DNA from: an uncultured Clostridia bacterium | GTDB taxonomy: Bacteria > Bacillota > Clostridia > Oscillospirales > Butyricicoccaceae | NCBI GenBank assembly: GCA_910586575.1 | Contig: CAJUJQ010000131.1 | Location: 1-8,521, forward strand | Direction: 5' to 3' | Length of the DNA: 8,521 nt | Shown: piece after piece, positions 1-5,092 of the stretch | Numbering within the stretch: the stretch's first letter is position 1 | Layout of the letters: each line of letters starts with the position of its first letter | Notes under the pieces: model-generated | The model's input: the letters and a program-made list of their open reading frames with translations, nothing else | What the model was told of the DNA's origin: nothing | The model's database searches: none | Made by a program: the position numbers and the translations under genes

Positions 1-44
1 CACCGAGATCTACACTCTTTCCCTACACGACGCTCTTCCGATCT
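1..44 (+). other. Illumina TruSeq P5 adapter, non-genomic contamination
   Basis: These 44 bases match the 3' portion of the Illumina TruSeq universal adapter, ending in the familiar CGACGCTCTTCCGATCT. The match stops exactly at base 44 and is followed by ordinary coding sequence. The stretch is library-construction sequence left at the end of an assembled contig. Read on the minus strand it adds the spurious peptides ...DRKSVV and ...IGRASCRERV to open reading frames running into it. The adapter identity is from knowledge of the oligo. Untrimmed read-through as the cause is inference. Confidence 0.98.
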
Positions 45-343
45 TGTAATGCCAGTGAGAATTCCGGGAAGATTGCTTCGACGGCGTCCTTTTCCTTTCT
101 CCCCACAACAACCATAGCCGTGAAAAAGGATGCCCTCGGATAAATGGTGCACAGCGATTTTCCTGACTTTTTGAACTTGACATTCCATCCGCGTTCCATG
201 CTGCATGCGCTGAAGTCAATCTTTTCCCTGCCCCCGTATTTCTCCTTCAAGGCAGAACAAAATTGAGGAAACAATGGGTTCCCAATGTATTCCCCGATAT
301 CATCCAATGTAGGATTCGCATACCGATCCTGCAAGTCAACCAT
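45..343 (-). CDS. DUF3788 family protein, 3'-truncated by the contig end
   Basis: Partial gene: about 100 N-terminal residues are real, then the frame enters the adapter. The ATG at 343 is chosen because a G-run (minus-strand AGGGGGA) lies about 7 bases upstream; an in-frame ATG at 385 lies inside the preceding gene. The visible protein has EYIGNPLFPQF (residues 18-28), a YGGREKIDFSACS segment (36-48), RGWNVKFKKSGKSLCTIYP (51-69) and a hydrophobic FFTAMVVVG strand (73-81). These features recall DUF3788 proteins, usually around 140 residues and of unknown function. There is no signal peptide or membrane segment. It is the last visible gene of the polA operon, 11 bases after the GNAT gene. Its GC content is about 47% by hand count, clearly below its neighbours, suggesting acquisition. 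Family assignment is from motif memory. Confidence 0.78.
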
Positions 344-354
344 GTTATTTCCCC

Positions 355-810
355 CTAAATCAACGATTTTTCCATACAGACGCAATTCTCATCCCCGGCA
401 AACTCACCGAATGCCTGACAAAAGCCATACCCGCACGACTGATAAAACGCCAGCGCGCCGTATTCCTCCGCCCCGGCCTCCAGCACCGCGCGTGTACATC
501 CCTGCCGCCTCGCGTCATTTTCCACCACACGCATCAGCGTCCACGCGACGCCCTGCCGTCGCTGCCCCGGCTCGACGTAAACCCGTTTGATTTCGGCGGT
601 ATGCGCATCAAGATGCTGCCAGCCGCCGCACCCCACCGCCTGCTCACCATAAAGCGCCAGCATCCGGCAGTCCATAGCATCCAGCCGGTGGTGCTTCTGA
701 TACCGCTTTGTCAAATCATCGTACTTTTCCAAGAAATACGCGTCAAGCTCTCCTGTCAGGCGAAGCAACTCCGCGTCCTCTGCCTTGACGTGCTTAAAAT
801 GCAGCTCCAC
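355..810 (-). CDS. GNAT family N-acetyltransferase
   Basis: A 151-residue acetyltransferase of the GNAT fold, transferring an acetyl group from acetyl-CoA to an unidentified amine. Acetyl-CoA binding motif A is visible as IKRVYVEPGQRRQGVAWTL (residues 74-92), with the pyrophosphate-binding QRRQGVA at 83-89. The typical motif B region follows as ALAFYQSCGYGF (119-130). Length is normal for a single-domain GNAT. The start is a GTG: minus-strand AAGGGGGGA lies about 6 bases upstream and the next in-frame ATG is 47 codons later, inside the domain. It begins 15 bases after the rimI stop and ends (TAG) 11 bases before the DUF3788 gene, so it is probably co-transcribed. It lacks the RimI-type C-terminal EDAxxM signature, so it is not a second RimI. 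The substrate cannot be predicted from the sequence. Confidence 0.9.
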   Translation of the reverse strand: MELHFKHVKAEDAELLRLTGELDAYFLEKYDDLTKRYQKHHRLDAMDCRMLALYGEQAVGCGGWQHLDAHTAEIKRVYVEPGQRRQGVAWTLMRVVENDARRQGCTRAVLEAGAEEYGALAFYQSCGYGFCQAFGEFAGDENCVCMEKSLI

Positions 811-825
811 AGCCGTCCCCCCTTC

Positions 826-1248
826 TTATAAATACCGCGTCATGAGCACGGCGTCCTCTGCCGGACCGGTATAAAACCCCGGCCTGACGCCAACACGCGA
901 AAACCCCATCTTTTCATACAGCGCGGCGGCGGGCCGGTTGGACGCCCGAACCTCCAGCGTGAGGAAGGAAAGCCCTTCCGCCTGCCGCACCAGCTCGCCG
1001 AGCAGGCACTCCGCGACACCGCGCCGCCGGAACGCGGGCAGCACCGCGACATTGGTAATATACCCTTCATCCAGCACGGTCTGGCAGCCAACGTACCCGG
1101 CAACCGTCCCGTCCTCGACCGCCGCAAGGAAAATCCCTTTCCCCAGCTCTTCGCGCAGCCCGTCCGCGCTCCACGGGTGACGGAAACACTGCTTTTCAAT
1201 CGCGGCAATCCCTTCGATGTGCCGTTCCTCCATCCGTTCTACCGTCAT
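826..1248 (-). CDS. rimI: Ribosomal protein S18-alanine N-acetyltransferase RimI
   Basis: A 140-residue GNAT enzyme that acetylates the N-terminal alanine of ribosomal protein S18 in the cytoplasm. RimI hallmarks are visible: CFRHPWS (residues 21-27), acetyl-CoA motif ITNVAVLPAFRRRGVAECLL (64-83), LEVRASN (98-104) and a C-terminal GFYTGPAEDAVLMTRYL. E99 and Y111 are spaced 12 residues apart, as are the catalytic Glu and Tyr reported for Salmonella RimI (E103, Y115). The ATG overlaps the phosphatase stop codon as ATGA, which suggests translational coupling. In many bacteria rimI sits beside tsaB or tsaD; here it is in the polA operon instead. RimI-like proteins can also act on other N-termini, so the substrate is inferred by family. 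Confidence 0.93.
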   Translation of the reverse strand: MTVERMEERHIEGIAAIEKQCFRHPWSADGLREELGKGIFLAAVEDGTVAGYVGCQTVLDEGYITNVAVLPAFRRRGVAECLLGELVRQAEGLSFLTLEVRASNRPAAALYEKMGFSRVGVRPGFYTGPAEDAVLMTRYL

Positions 1249-1676
1249 TTTACAAGCTTTGCAATAATCGTCCGCACTGCTTCATAGATCTCATCTGCCG
1301 CACTGCGATAGGTCATTAAATCGCCGCCGAATGGGTCAGAAATATCCGAATCGGCAATCAAATACGTTTTTTCCTCCGCTTCCGGATACTGCTCCATCAG
1401 CCAATCATAATGTGCCGCCGTCATGCAGAAGATGTACTTCGCGTTATCCAAAATATCATGGTTGAGCAGCCTAGAGCGGTGCCCGCTGATATCCGCGCCG
1501 CGCTCCTTGGCGGCAGTCACCGCGAATTCCGACGCGGGCATTCCGCCGGTGGTATACAGCCCGGCGGACGCGGCCGTCAGCCCGGTGCGGGACTCGCCGC
1601 CCTGGCAGCGGAAAAATCCCTCCGCCATTGGGCTGCGGCAGGTATTCCCTGTGCAGACAAATAAAACGGTATCCAT
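1245..1676 (-). CDS. ywlE: Low-molecular-weight phosphatase, probable protein-arginine phosphatase (YwlE-like)
   Basis: A 143-residue cytoplasmic phosphatase of the low-molecular-weight PTP family. The P-loop CTGNTCRS is at residues 8-15 (nucleophile C8, R14) and the general-acid loop DPFGG is at 114-118. T12 in the P-loop matches the threonine that gives Bacillus YwlE specificity for phosphoarginine; true tyrosine phosphatases usually have isoleucine there. It probably removes arginine phosphorylation placed by a McsB-type kinase, which is not in this window. The start is supported by AGGAGGG at 1683-1689 (minus strand), 6 bases upstream. It begins 39 bases after polA and overlaps rimI by ATGA. 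Family membership is secure. Arginine specificity rests on one residue; a tyrosine phosphatase or arsenate-reductase-like role is the alternative. Confidence 0.88.
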   Translation of the reverse strand: MDTVLFVCTGNTCRSPMAEGFFRCQGGESRTGLTAASAGLYTTGGMPASEFAVTAAKERGADISGHRSRLLNHDILDNAKYIFCMTAAHYDWLMEQYPEAEEKTYLIADSDISDPFGGDLMTYRSAADEIYEAVRTIIAKLVK

Positions 1677-1682
1677 CGTTAT

Positions 1683-1689
1683 CCCTCCT
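1683..1689 (-). promoter_or_regulatory. Strong Shine-Dalgarno site of the LMW phosphatase gene
   Basis: AGGAGGG on the minus strand, 6 bases before the ATG at 1676, inside the 39-base gap after polA. It fixes the start codon and gives the phosphatase independent translation initiation within the operon. No promoter of its own is evident in this gap. Confidence 0.8.
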
Positions 1690-1715
1690 GAAATGATAAG
1701 CTGTAAATTCTGAAA

Positions 1716-4355
1716 TTATCCCTTTGCGGTGTACCAGTCATACCCGCTGTGCGCCTCGGCAACCAGCGGGACGCGCATTTCAAAGGCGTGCTCCATCTCC
1801 TCACGCAAAAGGGCTTCCGCCCGCGCGGCTTCTTCCTTGGGCGATTCCAAAATCAGCTCGTCGTGCACCTGTAAAGTCAAGCGGCTTGACAGCCCCTCGG
1901 CACGCAGGCGGTCGCGCACCCGTACCATCGCAATCTTGATAATATCCGCCGCCGTACCTTGAATCGGCGTATTCATCGCGACACGCTCGCCAAACGCACG
2001 GACGTTAAATTGCTTGCTTTTCAGCTCCGGCAGATAGCGCCTGCGCCCGAACAGCGTTTCGACATAGCCCTTTTCCCTGGCGCTCGCCTTGATTTCCTCC
2101 ATATAACGCGCTACGCCCGGATAGGTTTCCAGATAGCTCTGGATAAAGGCGGCGGCTTCCTTTTTGGTCACGCCAATATCCTGCGCCAAGGAGAAATCGG
2201 AAATGCCATAAACAATCCCGAAATTGACCGCCTTGCAGGAAGAACGCATCTGGCTTGTGACCTCCTCCAGCGGCACGCCGTATACCTTGGCGGCTGTGGT
2301 CGCGTGGATGTCCTGCCCATGCCGGAATGCTTCGGTCATTGCATCGTCGTTCGCGATATGCGCCAGCACCCGCAGCTCAATCTGCGAATAATCCGCGTCC
2401 ACCAGCACATGGCCGGTGTCCTTCGCGACAAACATCCTGCGCATTTCCCGTCCCCGCTCGGTGCGCACCGGGATATTTTGCAGGTTCGGCTCGGTCGAGC
2501 TGAGCCGCCCGGTCGCGGTCACCGTCTGCTGGAAGTGCGTGTGCAGCCGCCCGTCCTCCGGGTCAATCACCTTCAAAAGCCCCTCTACATAGGTGCTTTT
2601 CAGCTTGGAAAGCTGGCGGTATTCCAAAATCCTGTCTACAATCGGATATTCCGCGCGCAGGCCTTCCAGCACATCCGCGCTGGTCGAATAGCCGCTTTTG
2701 GTCTTTTTGGAGCCTTTCAGGTGAAGATCCTCGAACAGCACCTTGCCCAGCTGCTTGGGAGAATTGATGTTGAATTCTGTCCCCGCTTCTGCGTAAATAT
2801 CCTTGACCAGCTGCTCAATTTCAATCTCCAGCCCCTGCCCGAAGGCGGTCAGCTGTTCCGGGTCAATGCCCGCGCCGACGGCTTCCATCTCCGCAAGCAC
2901 GCCCATCAGCGGTAACTCTACCTCATAATACAGCTTGTGCATGCCGTCCTGTTCCAGCTGCGGTTCTATTTTATGGTACAGTGCTTCCACCGCGCCGGTA
3001 CAGCGCACCATTGCCGAAATGGCATCCTCCGCCCCGCCGAGCGGCGAAAACGCGTCCTCCCCGTGAAATACCGGCTCCGGCAGCTCCTGGTTCAGATAAG
3101 AGAGCGCAATACGATCCAGCGCATAGCCTCCCTCTGCCGGATTGAGCAGATACGCGCCAAGGCAAGTATCAAATGCGACCCCCTCCGGCTGGCCGCCGCG
3201 CCGCAGCAGAGCGGTCAGCAGCTCCTTTGCGTCGTGCAGCACCAGCTTGATTTTGCCGGAGAACAGGCGGCGCAGGATTTCCGGCCACTCCTCCCCTTGG
3301 AAGTCCTGTTCAAGCAGGACGTGAGCGGTGCCCTCCGACAGCAGGCAAACTGCGGAAAGGTTCCGGCTAACCGTTGCCGCCACAAACGGCGCGTCTGCCA
3401 GCGTGCGCAGCAACGCAAACGCCGTCTCGCAGTCTACACAGCGTTCGGTTTCGGCTTCCGCTGCCATTTCCGGCACAAGCTCCTCGGCGGACAGCCCCAG
3501 CCGCTTGATAAAGCCTTTGAATTCCAGCCGGGTCAGCAGCGCATACAGCGCGCCCTCGTCCAAGAACTGCATCGGCAAATGGGACAAATCGAGTTCCAGC
3601 GGCACATTCTGGTCAATCGTCGCCAGCCAGAAGGAATCCCGCGCCGCCTGCACGCCATCATTCAGCTTCTGCCGCTGCCCCTTCTTAATAAAGGGGTCGT
3701 CAATATGCTCATAAACGCCGTCCAGGCTGCCGAACTGGCGAATCAGCCCGAGCGCGGTCTTTTCGCCGATACCGGGCACGCCCGAAATATTATCCGAGGA
3801 ATCACCCATCAACGCTTTCAGGTCAATCAGCCGCAGCGGCGGGAAGCCGTATTCCTCCTGAAAGCTTTCGGGCGTGTAGCTCTTATAGGTGGTCTGCCCC
3901 ATGCGGGTGCTGACCAGCCGGACGGTCACATTTTCCCGCACCAGCTGAAGGCTGTCCCGGTCGCCGGTGACAATCACACAGGCATCGCCCTGCTCGGCGG
4001 CGCGGCGGCTGATAGTGCCCAACAGGTCGTCGGCCTCGTAGCCCGCCAGCTCACAGCGGATAATCCCCATCGCATCGAGCACCTCTTTGATGACCGGCAA
4101 CTGGACCGCCAGCTCATCCGGCATCCCTTTGCGGGTCGCTTTATAGGTATCAAATTTCAAATGGCGGAAGGTCTTTTCGCGCCGGTCAAAGCAAACGATT
4201 GTGTGATCGGGCGCTTCCTCCTCATCGAGTCGGAAATAAGTGGACAAAAAGCCGTAAATCGCGTTGGTAAACAGCCCCTCGTGGTTGGACAACAGCCGGA
4301 TGCCGTAAAAAGCGCGGTTCAGGATGCTGTTGCCGTCAATGACCATGATTTTCAT
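1716..4355 (-). CDS. polA: DNA polymerase I
   Basis: A full-length 879-residue DNA polymerase I for Okazaki-fragment processing and repair synthesis. The 5' nuclease domain (about 1-290) shows D7, EADD (107-110), GDRDSLQL (131-138) and MGDSSDN followed by the helix-hairpin-helix GVPGIGEKTA. The central 3'-5' exonuclease domain (about 310-460) is degenerate: aligned by eye, A327 and V329 replace the Exo I Asp/Glu pair, E378 the Exo II Asp, and Exo III lacks its Asp. Proofreading is therefore probably absent, as in several Gram-positive Pol I enzymes. The polymerase domain is intact: motif A DADYSQIELR (653-662), motif B K708..NFG..Y716 and motif C QVHDELI (829-835). F712 is the residue type linked to dideoxynucleotide discrimination. 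AGAGGAA lies 5 bases before the ATG. It is the first gene of a leftward operon with a promoter at 4389-4417. Confidence 0.98.
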   Translation of the reverse strand: MKIMVIDGNSILNRAFYGIRLLSNHEGLFTNAIYGFLSTYFRLDEEEAPDHTIVCFDRREKTFRHLKFDTYKATRKGMPDELAVQLPVIKEVLDAMGIIRCELAGYEADDLLGTISRRAAEQGDACVIVTGDRDSLQLVRENVTVRLVSTRMGQTTYKSYTPESFQEEYGFPPLRLIDLKALMGDSSDNISGVPGIGEKTALGLIRQFGSLDGVYEHIDDPFIKKGQRQKLNDGVQAARDSFWLATIDQNVPLELDLSHLPMQFLDEGALYALLTRLEFKGFIKRLGLSAEELVPEMAAEAETERCVDCETAFALLRTLADAPFVAATVSRNLSAVCLLSEGTAHVLLEQDFQGEEWPEILRRLFSGKIKLVLHDAKELLTALLRRGGQPEGVAFDTCLGAYLLNPAEGGYALDRIALSYLNQELPEPVFHGEDAFSPLGGAEDAISAMVRCTGAVEALYHKIEPQLEQDGMHKLYYEVELPLMGVLAEMEAVGAGIDPEQLTAFGQGLEIEIEQLVKDIYAEAGTEFNINSPKQLGKVLFEDLHLKGSKKTKSGYSTSADVLEGLRAEYPIVDRILEYRQLSKLKSTYVEGLLKVIDPEDGRLHTHFQQTVTATGRLSSTEPNLQNIPVRTERGREMRRMFVAKDTGHVLVDADYSQIELRVLAHIANDDAMTEAFRHGQDIHATTAAKVYGVPLEEVTSQMRSSCKAVNFGIVYGISDFSLAQDIGVTKKEAAAFIQSYLETYPGVARYMEEIKASAREKGYVETLFGRRRYLPELKSKQFNVRAFGERVAMNTPIQGTAADIIKIAMVRVRDRLRAEGLSSRLTLQVHDELILESPKEEAARAEALLREEMEHAFEMRVPLVAEAHSGYDWYTAKG

Positions 4356-4388
4356 ATGCGTTCCTCTACTTTAGAAATGGTTATGTCT

Positions 4389-4417
4389 AGTATACTCCAA
4401 ACCGCGCGGAATTTCCA
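4389..4417 (-). promoter_or_regulatory. Predicted sigma-A promoter of the polA operon
   Basis: On the minus strand, -35 TGGAAA (4412-4417) is separated by 17 bases from -10 TATACT (4389-4394), which lies 33 bases before the polA start. The -10 matches the consensus in 5 of 6 positions and the -35 in 4 of 6. The -10 sits in the palindrome AGTATACT (4389-4396). AATTCCGC overlaps the end of the -35, as it does in the promoter at 5032-5060. This is a sequence match only. Confidence 0.6.
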
Positions 4418-4451
4418 GTCATACCGAAAATTATCCTGTTCCGTACCGCTG

Positions 4452-4472
4452 TCCGGCAAATCATTCGCCGGA
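4452..4472. repeat. Short inverted repeat TCCGGC/GCCGGA
   Basis: TCCGGC (4452-4457) and GCCGGA (4467-4472) can pair as a 6-base stem with a 9-base loop. The right arm is also part of the tandem 8-base repeat at 4467-4482. It lies between the DUF3795 stop and the polA promoter. The function is unknown; it may add to a terminator or structured 3' end with the larger hairpin beside it. Confidence 0.5.
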
Positions 4473-4482
4473 ATGCCGGAAT
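4467..4482. repeat. Tandem 8-base repeat GCCGGAAT x2
   Basis: Two exact adjacent copies of GCCGGAAT (4467-4474 and 4475-4482), read as ATTCCGGC twice on the minus strand. They lie between two stem-loops in the non-coding stretch upstream of polA. Each copy carries the ATTCCG hexamer that recurs through the surrounding non-coding DNA. They could be paired protein-binding sites or a small slippage duplication. Confidence 0.7.
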
Positions 4483-4514
4483 CGGGCAGCCACCTTCACC
4501 GGATGGCTGCCCGA
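4482..4514 (-). repeat. 11-bp perfect stem-loop, possible terminator of the DUF3795 gene
   Basis: TCGGGCAGCCA (4482-4492) pairs perfectly with TGGCTGCCCGA (4504-4514) around an 11-base loop. It begins 23 bases after the DUF3795 stop on the minus strand. It is not a textbook intrinsic terminator: on the minus strand the T-run comes before the stem, and on the plus strand the stem is followed by A residues. It may still stop or stabilise the DUF3795 transcript and insulate the polA promoter. The fold is seen in the sequence; the role is inference. Confidence 0.6.
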
Positions 4515-4537
4515 AAAACCGGAAGTCGTCACACTGT

Positions 4538-4870
4538 TTATCCCTTCAAATTTTTTAAAGCTTCCGGGTTGCTTGAAATAACCGCCCCAACAATCTGGCA
4601 CGTTCCAAGGTCTGAACAGTCGCCGCAAGTCGCCACGCCTTTTTTCACCGCACACTGGCGAACACCACAGAGCATTTCACAAAATACCGTCTTAACGCCC
4701 TCAACACGACAGCCCTGACAATTTATATGTTCAGGCAAAATGGGGGCATGATTCAACTCAGCCCATAGTTTTGCGGTTTTTTCACGAAGCGCCTGATCGT
4801 CATTGATTGTCGCAAGATATGCGTCACATTTTTCACAGTCCAGTCCGCAATATCCAATCATATCTTTCAT
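4538..4870 (-). CDS. DUF3795 family cysteine-rich protein
   Basis: A 110-residue cytoplasmic protein starting MKDMIGYCGLDCEKCDAY. Eleven cysteines are at 8, 12, 15, 51, 54, 64, 68, 73, 82, 85 and 91, several in CxxC or CxxxC spacing. IGYCGLDCxxCxAY near the N-terminus is the mark of DUF3795 proteins, which are small, of unknown function and presumed to bind a metal or Fe-S cluster. Length is normal for the family. GGAGGT lies 8 bases before the ATG, and a near-consensus promoter is at 4906-4934, so it is its own transcription unit. It sits between the polA operon (same strand) and the divergent nifS-thiI-cinA operon. GC is about 49% by hand count against about 60% around it, which suggests acquisition. 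Metal binding is inference from the cysteines. Confidence 0.85.
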   Translation of the reverse strand: MKDMIGYCGLDCEKCDAYLATINDDQALREKTAKLWAELNHAPILPEHINCQGCRVEGVKTVFCEMLCGVRQCAVKKGVATCGDCSDLGTCQIVGAVISSNPEALKNLKG

Positions 4871-4905
4871 GGTTATGTACCTCCAAATTCCGATTTGTTA
4901 CGATG

Positions 4906-4934
4906 ATTATAGCATGGCACAGCTTTTCTGGCAA
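4906..4934 (-). promoter_or_regulatory. Predicted strong sigma-A promoter of the DUF3795 gene
   Basis: On the minus strand, -35 TTGCCA (4929-4934; 5 of 6 consensus) is separated by exactly 17 bases from a perfect -10 TATAAT (4906-4911). The ATG is 35 bases downstream of the -10. It is the best promoter match in the window. The -35 lies inside one arm of a 7-base inverted repeat (4929-4952), so regulation at this site is plausible. Confidence 0.75.
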
Positions 4935-4952
4935 TCCCCCACGGAATTGCCA
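4929..4952. repeat. Inverted repeat over the DUF3795 -35 box, candidate operator
   Basis: TGGCAAT (4929-4935) and ATTGCCA (4946-4952) form a perfect 7-base dyad with a 10-base centre. One arm contains the -35 hexamer of the DUF3795 promoter and the other lies just upstream of it. Dyads placed like this are often repressor or activator sites, but a chance repeat in a short intergenic region is possible. No regulator is encoded in the window. Confidence 0.4.
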
Positions 4953-5031
4953 AACCCTGGTCAATCCTGTACCAAGGCAACGAATTTCCGGGGTACGGCG
5001 CACAGCCCGCCGCATTCCGTCCGGAAAATCC

Positions 5032-5060
5032 TTGCAATTCCGCAGGCGGTAACATATAAT
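5032..5060 (+). promoter_or_regulatory. Predicted sigma-A promoter of the nifS-thiI-cinA operon
   Basis: -35 TTGCAA (5032-5037; 4 of 6 consensus) is separated by 17 bases from a perfect -10 TATAAT (5055-5060). Transcription would start near 5067, giving a leader of only about 25 bases, too short for a riboswitch. AATTCCGC overlaps the end of the -35, in the same register as in the polA promoter. It is divergent from the DUF3795 promoter, with about 97 bases between the two -35 boxes. Confidence 0.7.
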
Positions 5061-5078
5061 AGATACCGTATTCAGATG

Positions 5079-5084
5079 AGGAGG
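5079..5084 (+). promoter_or_regulatory. Shine-Dalgarno site that sets the GTG start of the cysteine desulfurase
   Basis: AGGAGG ends 8 bases before the GTG at 5093. The family's N-terminal YLDNSATAP motif begins two codons after that GTG, so no later start is possible without losing it. Site and motif together support GTG rather than ATG initiation. Confidence 0.85.
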
Positions 5085-5092
5085 AATCCCCC

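Noticed and set aside
10..219. Minus-strand open frame ending ...IGRASCRERV
   Set aside because: Its C-terminus is translated adapter and the rest is out of frame with the DUF3788 gene.
344..385. Earlier ATG (385) as start of the DUF3788 protein
   Set aside because: It would overlap the end of the GNAT gene and lacks a good ribosome site; the ATG at 343 has a G-rich site at proper spacing.
1959..2915. 318-codon plus-strand open frame opposite the polymerase domain
   Set aside because: Antisense shadow of conserved polA sequence; no domain, no convincing ribosome site.
4482..4514. Canonical Rho-independent terminator
   Set aside because: The stem is strong, but no T-run follows it on either strand, so it is reported only as a stem-loop with a possible terminator role.
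2937..4718. Long plus-strand open frame of 593 codons opposite polA
   Set aside because: It lies almost wholly antisense to an unmistakable polA with every core motif. Its product is rich in Arg/Gln/His with no recognisable domain, typical of an antisense frame in GC-rich coding DNA, and it runs on over the polA promoter and DUF3795 gene.
4871..5092. Riboswitch, tRNA or small RNA in the divergent region
   Set aside because: The leader after the nifS promoter is only about 25 bases, and no cloverleaf or known aptamer core was recognised; promoters and short repeats account for what is visible.
4452..5092. Defence island, toxin-antitoxin pair or mobile element
   Set aside because: There is no toxin, antitoxin, nuclease, transposase, integrase or terminal repeat; the only small gene belongs to DUF3795 and stands alone.
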